Source: Crossaster papposus (Eukaryota; Echinodermata; Asteroidea; Velatida; Solasteridae). From it: DNA of 64,000 bases. The stretch is taken from NCBI GenBank assembly GCA_037893245.1, contig JBAIAA010000352.1, positions 1,860,001 to 1,924,000 of the forward strand, written 5' to 3'. The position numbers and the translations under genes were made by a program. This document shows, piece by piece, positions 58,001-64,000 of this stretch (its first letter is position 1; every line of letters begins with the position of its first letter). Below the pieces are notes generated by a model. That model was given only the letters and a program-made list of their open reading frames with translations. It ran no database searches and was not told the DNA's origin.

Positions 58001-59998
58001 GGTCTGGATTCGGAATATTAATATGTTCCTCTTAAGTGGGTTTTATACAAGCGCGGTTTAACCATCGCAGTATTGCATTCAACGGCTTGTCCGCTCTCAC
58101 CTATAGTTCCAAGACACGCTACCCGCTGTAGTTCACTGGAAGTAATGACGTTGTGTATTTTCCAAATCCCCGCATTGTTCCACCTTGTTCGGGATTCTGC
58201 AGCTTGGCAATGCAGCTAAACCAAAACGGCCCGGAGCCGGTGTTTTGAAAACGTGCAGGACTCTTAGCGCCATATGAAGCAAGACATAAGACGAAGGGAA
58301 TCCCCTCCTTTTTTGTGGCGGTCATTTGAGCCAGAGTTGTGCGACTCGTCAATCTCACTCGAATCCCATTTTCCGTGACTTGAGTCACGAAGACAAATGC
58401 CTCGGACTCGGACTCGACCTGCACGCCGACTTGGGGCTCAACCAAAATTAACCGCTCATCTTTTTAACAATAGTACATTGTATAACTGCAAATCGTTTTG
58501 AAGACGTTCTCTGTTGAGCACAATGGGGAGTTACTGCAGTGTAAAAGTACCGTGCAGCAGCGCTTGCGGCTGGCTTGTTTCCGATACATCGATTTGGGAT
58601 TGTAGTACTATACAGGGTGACTCGTGACTCAAACTCGGATTCAACCTTAGTTTACATGACTCGGTTGACTCAGACTCGAGAGAGGTGACTCGGACTCAGA
58701 CTCGAAGTCCACTAACTCGAATACGAGTCAGCTTTGTGTATACACAACTCGACTCGGGTTTGATGGTCGATTTGTTCAGTTGTTTCAAAATTATTTATTT
58801 ATTTATGTTCTATCCTCTTTCTCGATCTCTCTCTCTCTCTCGTTCTCAGGCAACAGTGTCAACCTGGCGACCCCGTTTCCGATCTCCAATTTGTTCCCAA
58901 GCACCGATATTATGCAGCCGTATTTCCGGTACCGAGGGTCGCTCACAACGCCGACGTGTAACGAGGTCGTCCTGTGGACGGTGTTTAAAATGCCAGTCAG
59001 AATTTCACAAAAACAGGTAATAATTTTGGGTTATATTCACCACAATTGGAGACTTTTGAGACGATAGTGGGCGCCCCATCAACCGGTCCTTTTCTACTGT
59101 TCCCAGCGATACGTGACGAAGACAATAGAAAAGGACCGGTTAGTGGGACGCCCACTATCGTCTTAAAAGTCTCCCATTGAAATTAGTCTCGTGTGGTATA
59201 TACTTTTCCGGTTTTGGGGGCCACCCTATAGAGCGAATTGACTAAAATGTTAAGTTAGTGTGTCCGTGCTTTTTCAAAAATGTCATTTTTTTAACGAATT
59301 TGAAAGGAATATATAATGTACTGTAACTAATAAAATTGGCTTGTTTGAATTGGCAGGCTTTTCTACAATAGTTTAAAAATGTGGTTTTTATCATTGCTTA
59401 AATTGCGCGCTCCAGTTCAGAAAGTTTTGAGCGAAAGGTCATGAATATTCACATATGCTAATTTAGGTTATTGAGTGGTACAGATTGTACATGTACATGT
59501 ACATGTACATGTACATGTACATGTACATGTGCATGTACATGTACAGGTACAGGTACATGTACATGTGCATGTTCATGTACATGTACAGGTACATGTTTGT
59601 GAACACACATACGCACAACGTTGTAAATACTTCTAATCGTCTATTGTCCTCTTTTGTTTGTATTTTAACTTTTTTGGGATGACCATTCTGTTTTGTTTAT
59701 GAATCTCAACAGTGAACGTTTGTCAATAAAGTGGACTATTGCTCTAAATTGTTCAACTTCCTCTACCATTGATACTCATACTCGCTACCATTTTGGATTT
59801 CTGAATCACGTTAATATTTCTCTTCTTGTCTCACCTGTTTTACCTCCTGTTCTTATCATTCAGCTTAACGTCTTCAGGTCGCTCATGTCGAACGCCGTAG
59901 GCACATCTCCCGACGTCCCCATCGTGAACAACTACCGGCCGCCCCAGCCGCTGAACGGTCGAGTCGTCTTCCATTCGGCTGGTGTGCTACGCGTATAA
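49080..59998 (+). CDS. Secreted alpha-carbonic anhydrase, 8 exons
   Basis: Reversible hydration of CO2 to bicarbonate, outside the cell. CDS exons: 49080-49131, 49758-49793, 51904-52080, 56089-56237, 56808-56900, 57277-57343, 58850-59016, 59864-59998; all GT-AG with matching phases; 291 aa. Signal peptide [17 protein letters not shown]. Zinc ligands H115 and H117 (IHFHWGS) and H140 (EMHVVNY). E127 and E138 match Glu106 and Glu117 of human CA II, and T224 (SLTTPTC) matches Thr199. C42 and C228 are the disulfide pair of secreted and membrane CAs. The C-terminus has [14 protein letters not shown] and stops shortly after, with no GPI or TM tail. Oddities: L87 at the His64 proton-shuttle position and G113 at Gln92. 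No breaks, so likely an active but slower enzyme (inference). Introns are MITE-rich; intron 3 is 4 kb. Confidence 0.96.
50122..50343. mobile_element. 222-bp TA-flanked MITE, copy 2 (carbonic anhydrase intron 2)
   Basis: TA at 50120-50121 and 50344-50345. Inverted ends CACTGCAAAAACTGTGTTTA and TAAACACAGTTTTTAGAGTG. Same length as 45822-46043 and largely its reverse complement. Confidence 0.85.
51234..51519 (+). mobile_element. MITE M1 copy 6 (carbonic anhydrase intron 2)
   Basis: Full-length with both termini: AAGTAGGATACACCATTGG and TATGGTGTATATTACCTTTAA. It is the shortest complete copy; it lacks the CGATCGCC palindrome block found in other copies. A LINE-tail-like stretch (TTTGTTTGTTTGTTTTATTTC) lies just upstream at 51060. 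Confidence 0.85.
52201..52436. mobile_element. MITE with AGACGATGTGCC termini, copy 1 (carbonic anhydrase intron 3)
   Basis: 236 bp. Left AGACGATGTGCCCTCTGACG, right GAGGCACATCGTCT. Arms mirror each other over about 100 bp (TTACATCTGTATTTAAATGT with ATTTTGAATGCAGATGTAAA). Second copy at 54619. Confidence 0.85.
53085..53165 (+). pseudogene. Short LINE reverse transcriptase fragment
   Basis: Encodes [18 protein letters not shown], the conserved RT motif QGSxLGPLLF region of CR1/Jockey-type LINEs. Only this block survives, inside carbonic anhydrase intron 3. No function. Confidence 0.7.
53312..53362 (-). mobile_element. tRNA-like head of a SINE or tRNA pseudogene
   Basis: On the minus strand GATAGCTCAGTTGGTACAGC is an excellent A box, within a stem whose ends GGCAAG and CTTGCC pair. 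No B box follows at normal distance, so this is not an intact tRNA gene. Confidence 0.45.
53363..54618. other. Carbonic anhydrase intron 3, unassigned part
   Basis: No coding exon (no frame with carbonic anhydrase homology), no terminal repeats. Text with CCTCACG/GTCAACT words repeats loosely at 54080-54500. Confidence 0.4.
54619..54853. mobile_element. MITE with AGACGATGTGCC termini, copy 2 (carbonic anhydrase intron 3)
   Basis: Closely similar to 52201-52436 throughout and in the same orientation. Left end AGACCATGTGCCCTCTGACG, right end GAGGCACATCGTCTATA. Confidence 0.85.
55745..56040. mobile_element. MITE with ATTGGCCAAGTTCGATCAAGG termini, next to exon 4
   Basis: Inverted ends ATTGGCCAAGTTCGATCAAG and CTTGATCGAACTTGGCCAAT; ACG flanks both sides once GC is added to each end, a possible 3-bp target duplication. 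Internal TAGTCGACTAG palindromes. Its right end is only 48 bp from the splice acceptor of carbonic anhydrase exon 4. Confidence 0.85.
57393..57660. mobile_element. MITE with telomere-like core (carbonic anhydrase intron 6)
   Basis: Arms of about 85 bp: TTTTCTGCAGGTAGGTTGGT ... GTTGACGTCATCGATGAT mirrored to the right end at 57660. The loop has an ATT run and CCTAACCCCTAACCCCTAAC-type text. It begins 50 bp after the exon 6 donor. Confidence 0.8.
59049..59173. mobile_element. 125-bp hairpin MITE after carbonic anhydrase exon 7
   Basis: Nearly perfect arms: GGAGACTTTTGAGACGATAG and AACCGGTCCTTTTCTA with their mirrors, around a loop of about 35 bp. It starts 33 bp downstream of the exon 7 splice donor. 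Confidence 0.85.
59486..59597. repeat. ACATGT microsatellite
   Basis: About 110 bp of imperfect GTACAT hexamers in carbonic anhydrase intron 7. The MYMYMY reading frame across it is an artefact. Confidence 0.95.
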
Positions 59999-61820
59999 AC
60001 CTAGGAACATAACGAAGACGCCATGTTTAATCCAGTTATAACCAGCCTGTGGAATAGGCCGTATTTTGGAGCTGTAAGGATATCGAAACTGACATGAATT
60101 ATCTTCTAATCACTTTTACCCCCAATGCCGTATAGGTACAGCGCCTAGACGTTCAAGAATACGGCCTATACATGTATGTTATCTTGCCCCAACCGTTTAC
60201 AATTACCACTCAGCGATGGTCTTCAGGCATATCAGTTTACGTCATTGCCAGTGATAAACCTAATTGGATCTGGCCTACCACGTGACTCATTTGACATTTG
60301 ACTCAACAAGCTAAGCTTTGTTTTATGAAATTATAACTCTCTAGGTGCCTAAAATACAATAACTGTGAACCCGAAATACTCGTGCGAGGTTTACACTTTA
60401 TATTTATTTACGGTTTATTCCATTTATACTAATTATATATTTAATGGCTTCGAGGGACATTACAATAATATATGTATTCTAACAAATTATGGCACCAGTC
60501 GGAGACGAGTGCAATCATTGTTATAGCGAGTGCAATGCATACTAGTGAGTGCAATAAATTATATAGACTTGGCACACACTTAGACCACCACACACATATT
60601 GAAAATAATTTTAGACACCCGAAACAGCTCTGTGTTTCTAGTTATTATTATTGTTATTAATATCAGGCTGAAGAATTATCGAAGCAAAATTAATTGACGA
60701 TAAATAATTCCTGTGTAAAAAAATGCTACCAATGACGCTCTATTGTTGCATGTATAACGTTAACGTCAGAACTCACCATCTGCTTTTGTAAAAAGAACGC
60801 GGACATAAAACTCGCAAGTGTAGGCTTATCGACTGTTTAAAAGTATATTTTTCTCTCTCATCATCTGATATAGCTCTCATTAATAGTAACTGCCTGTTCT
60901 GTGGCATTCAGAGTAGATTTGCTCTTTGAAAGTTCTTTGCTGCTCGCGATGACGAGCAGCTGTGTTAAAAAAAAAATCTATTTTACAGTTGGTCAAAAAA
61001 AGCAGAAAATAAGCTTTCATTTGATATTATGGCACAACTCTGTGGTGTAATGCATCGGTCTTTTACATTTTTTAGAAGTTTGCTTTTTCTCAGTTTATAT
61101 TCAAAATGTCTTTGAAAGGAAATGAAGATTTACAATTTTAGTGCTTCATCAGATGCTATGGTAAGAGAATGACAAAACCTGTATTCAATTTAATTTAGGG
61201 ATCAAAACAATTTTGTCAATCGATCAGATCTTAAAATATAGGTGTCGGAGAAACCAAAATGCCTTAAGACAAAAATATTATTTGTTGAAAAAAAAAATCA
61301 CCTCCGAGACAATAAACGGCCCTTTACGCTAAAAATGTATTTCCCGACATCAGACTCATGTTTGTAGAGCGGGTCACATTGTTACTGCTGCTTTGTTCAC
61401 TGGTTAACAACCGTGAGTATTGCGCCTGAGCGCTCTTTACTCTGTGGGAACCAGCGAATTTTGTGTAAATGCCCGGATAAAGACGATATCAAAAGTAATA
61501 TTGCAGTCATCCGGGTACTTTTACTGACATACTATAATTGCTGTCATCCGGGTACTTATTACGAAAATATACCATACGCTTATTTATTTTTACCGCTGGA
61601 AGCCTGATATAAATAATAATTGATAATGTGCCATTATTATTGATCTTCGCTTTGGAATGCATTGTACATTTCAGTCATTATAATTCACTCGCGAAGCCAA
61701 ACGAGTATACATGCCAGTGTAATAACAACAACAGTCAACCTTTATTGGTTAAGCTTATTGTGCATTAACAAATGCAGACTGTTCAGATTTTGTTTAATCT
61801 TGTGAACATAATGGAAAAAA
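59999..61820. other. 3' flank of carbonic anhydrase and intergenic
   Basis: Holds the 3' UTR. An AATAAA at 60553-60558 is a possible polyadenylation signal. The rest is AT-rich with no recognised gene or element. Confidence 0.45.
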
Positions 61821-62167
61821 TAAGGGGGTTTTAGGGGGTTGTATTTTAAAAGTATAATATCGTTTAGCCACCTGTCTGAAGTTTCACAATCATGGATGCT
61901 GAGAAAAGCAAGAAAAACGACATTCGTTTTCAACCGGCGTCGGGCAGTTATTCTTATGTTGTTATTTATTCAGTTGTTTGCGATCGCCGTCGGGCGATCG
62001 TGATCTTTTGTATTTACAAATTCAATTTTCGGAACAATTACAGGATATCTAGCGCAATCATTTAGATGGATGCCTTGAATCATTATTAACTTTCAGATAA
62101 GTAAGATACTTATTAATAATTCGGTAGTAATATTTTCGATATCTGCAAATGGTGCATCCTACCTTTA
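61821..62167 (+). mobile_element. MITE M1 copy 7
   Basis: M1 body from GGGGGTTGTATTTTAAAAG through GGATGCTGAGAAAAGCAAG, the palindrome CGATCGCCGTCGGGCGATCG and the right terminus GGTGCATCCTACCTTTAA. The left terminus is missing. Confidence 0.85.
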
Positions 62168-62575
62168 AAATAAAATGTAAATAAAACTGCAAAAGATAAC
62201 GACTTTGTTGTAGGAGTCTGGATGGATGAGATCAACGTTGATAATCGGTTATTAATGCACTATTTTAAGATTAGATATAAAATTCACTTTAAAAAAATGT
62301 ACATAAAAAAAAATGTATTGATGCATGAATATTTTAACCTTGTAATCCTATATTTTCTTGTACTGTGTTTAGCTTCGGTATTAATTGTTATCGTTGAAGT
62401 CCAAGTGCCTAAAACAGAAGAAAACCTACAAACCTGTGAACCAAATTTAAGGGCGGGTCCCATGGAAAAACTATAAATATAGGTTAGGTATCTGAATACT
62501 ATAATGACTATAATATGTTGTGATTTTGTGTTTACTCAATTTCTTGCAATTCTTGCCTGTACACAATTTACAAAC

Positions 62576-62952
62576 GTCATTATCATGAATGGGGGATTGT
62601 GGGGTGGTGGGGGGGGGGGGGTGTATTTTATAGTAAATATCGTTTAACTGACCTGAAGTTTTACAATCATGGATGCTGAGAAAAGCAAGAAAAACAGCGT
62701 TCGTTTTCAACCGGTGTCGGGCAGTGGTCCTTATGTTGTTCTTATTTTTTTTGCAATCGCCGTCTGGCGATCGTGATTATTATTTTTTTTTCAATCCGAT
62801 TTTTTTGGAACTATTACTGGACATCTAGCTGAACAATTATTTTGTTGGATGCCTATAGAATCATTATTTATTTTCAAATAAGTAAGATATTTCTTAATAA
62901 TTCGGTAGATTTGTTTTCTTTGATATCTGCAAATGGTGTATCCAACCTTTAA
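62576..62952 (+). mobile_element. MITE M1 copy 8
   Basis: From ATTATCATGAATGGGGG with an expanded G-run (62609-62621) to GGTGTATCCAACCTTTAA. Directly followed at 62951-62974 by a reversed M1 end (AAAGGTAGTAGTATACACC), so two M1 ends meet tail to tail. Confidence 0.85.
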
Positions 62953-63225
62953 AGGTAGTAGTATACACCATTTGTTTTTATTTGTAATTTTCTAAAATGG
63001 ATTGAATAGAGGAGAAGTATTCTACAGCAAAATATTGTTTTACTTACCAAAAAACAGAAGGGGAAATCTTGTCGGGTTCCCTGACCCCACTTTAGACGGA
63101 ACAAAGCAATGTATAGACATCGGGGAGTTCCATTCACTGATGTATTAAACCAATTACAAACAACATGTGGAATAACTAAATTTGATAAAGTGACTGTGTT
63201 CGCAATGCCTATACTTTATAGACGG

Positions 63226-63400
63226 CCCGTAACTGGAATCCGCCTGCAAGGGACATCGATCATGTCACAGGGTCAGAGGTTGAATTTGATGCCCCGGACG
63301 CGAATATTTTTTCCCGTAACTGGAATCCGTTTGCAAGGGACATCGATCATGTCACAGGGTCAGAGGTTGAATTTGATGCCCCGGACGCGAATTTTTTTTC
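63226..63400. repeat. Tandem duplication of about 88 bp
   Basis: CCCGTAACTGGAATCCG ... GACGCGAATATTTTTT occurs twice (63226-63313 and 63314-63400) with three or four differences. The frame across it has no known homology. Confidence 0.85.
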
Positions 63401-63745
63401 ACAAACGACATCGCCATAGAACTGGTTTTTAGCGCATCTGATTGGTTGTTTAACATCTACGTCATTCATTCATCTAGCCTATGTGTCGCAATGCATAACG
63501 TGTACTACTATAGGGTCAAAAAAAGCCCAGAGTCCTAGGGTCAAAAAGGGTTAGGGTTAGGGTCAATAAGTTGAGAGTCCTAGGGTCAATAAAACCCAGA
63601 GTCCTAGGGTCAATAAGTTGAGAATCCTATAGGGTCAATAAATTATTGAGAGTATAATTTACTACCATGACGTAACAGATAGCCAATCAGATGCGCTAAA
63701 AACCAGTTCTATGGCGATGTCGTTTGGAAAACAAATTCGCGCACC
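63388..63745. mobile_element. Inverted repeat around a telomere-like block
   Basis: Arms share AACGACATCGCCATAGAACT and GGTTTTTAGCGCATCTGATT (left, 63400-63450) with their complement at 63675-63735. Between them AGGGTCAA / GAGTCCT units repeat with GGGTTAGGGTTAGGG at 63548-63562. Likely a foldback element. Confidence 0.7.
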
Positions 63746-64000
63746 GGACCCATGATTCAACCAATAACGCGCTGTAAGACGCGTATCGTAAATTATGTTA
63801 ACATTCAGGGGCCTTATCAACAGCCTAGGCCTAGACTGGTCCATTGTGAATTAGGTTTTTACTGCATGTTGCCGCGTAGAGCTAGCTATCCAGCAAGAAA
63901 CCCTGTCGCTGCACCTGTTAGCCATATCCTGTATTATTCAGACTGCAAAATAAGGTAAGATGTTGCTAATTAAGTCCTTTCCGCTTGCAACGTTTGCTTG

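Noticed and set aside
59485-59682. 65-codon frame of alternating Met and Tyr
   Set aside because: Translation of the ACATGT microsatellite.

Overview
This window is a piece of an animal nuclear genome. It has two intron-split genes, GT-AG splice sites, TATA/CCAAT promoters and no bacterial-style operons. More than half of it is transposable-element sequence. The mix of elements fits a marine invertebrate, most likely a deuterostome such as an echinoderm or a relative: a BEL/Pao retrotransposon, a Penelope-like element, several CR1/L2-like LINEs, a piggyBac transposase, a MITE with GGGGCCAATTTCATAGAG termini, and ACATGT microsatellites. The exact taxon is inference, not proof.

Two host genes are well supported. 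(1) Minus strand, 5094-11269: a six-exon nicotinic acetylcholine receptor-like (Cys-loop ligand-gated channel) subunit of 514 residues. All splice phases agree. It has a signal peptide, a Cys-loop, TM1-TM4 and a non-alpha loop C. (2) Plus strand, 49080-59998: an eight-exon secreted alpha-carbonic anhydrase of 291 residues. It has all three zinc histidines, the gatekeeper Thr and the disulfide Cys pair of extracellular isoforms, but Leu at the position of the His64 proton shuttle. A TATA box and an initiator lie just upstream of it.

Layout. 1-3851: a 633-bp sequence present twice (3 differences) around a non-coding spacer. 3852-4472: repeat R1. 5094-11480: receptor gene and promoter. 11533-13800: MITE family M1 split by a dead LINE. 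14420-16682: second R1 copy, split by a foldback transposon that itself holds two MITEs. 17095-18722: two tandem arrays (109 bp and 311 bp). 19886-22302: piggyBac transposase gene split by an 889-bp TTAA-flanked element. 23350-24345: second foldback. 25619-27764: foldback element with a 9-bp target duplication. 28236-38694: Penelope-like element interrupted first by a LINE fragment and then by a complete BEL/Pao element (LTRs, 5-bp target duplication), whose gag is in turn split by a 1.27-kb DNA element. 39001-42075: LINE with three further insertions. 42076-49000: MITEs, a SINE and an odd inverted duplication. 49080-59998: carbonic anhydrase gene with MITE-filled introns. 60000-64000: intergenic sequence with two more M1 copies and a telomere-like repeat.

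The two genes show no sign of working together. The main story is the layering of mobile elements: junctions and target duplications give the order of many insertions. No wholly unknown protein system was found. The most unusual items are the composite foldback elements loaded with TGACGTCA motifs, the TTAA element inside a piggyBac gene, and the inverted duplication at 45134-45527 that encodes a similar Cys-rich peptide on both arms.
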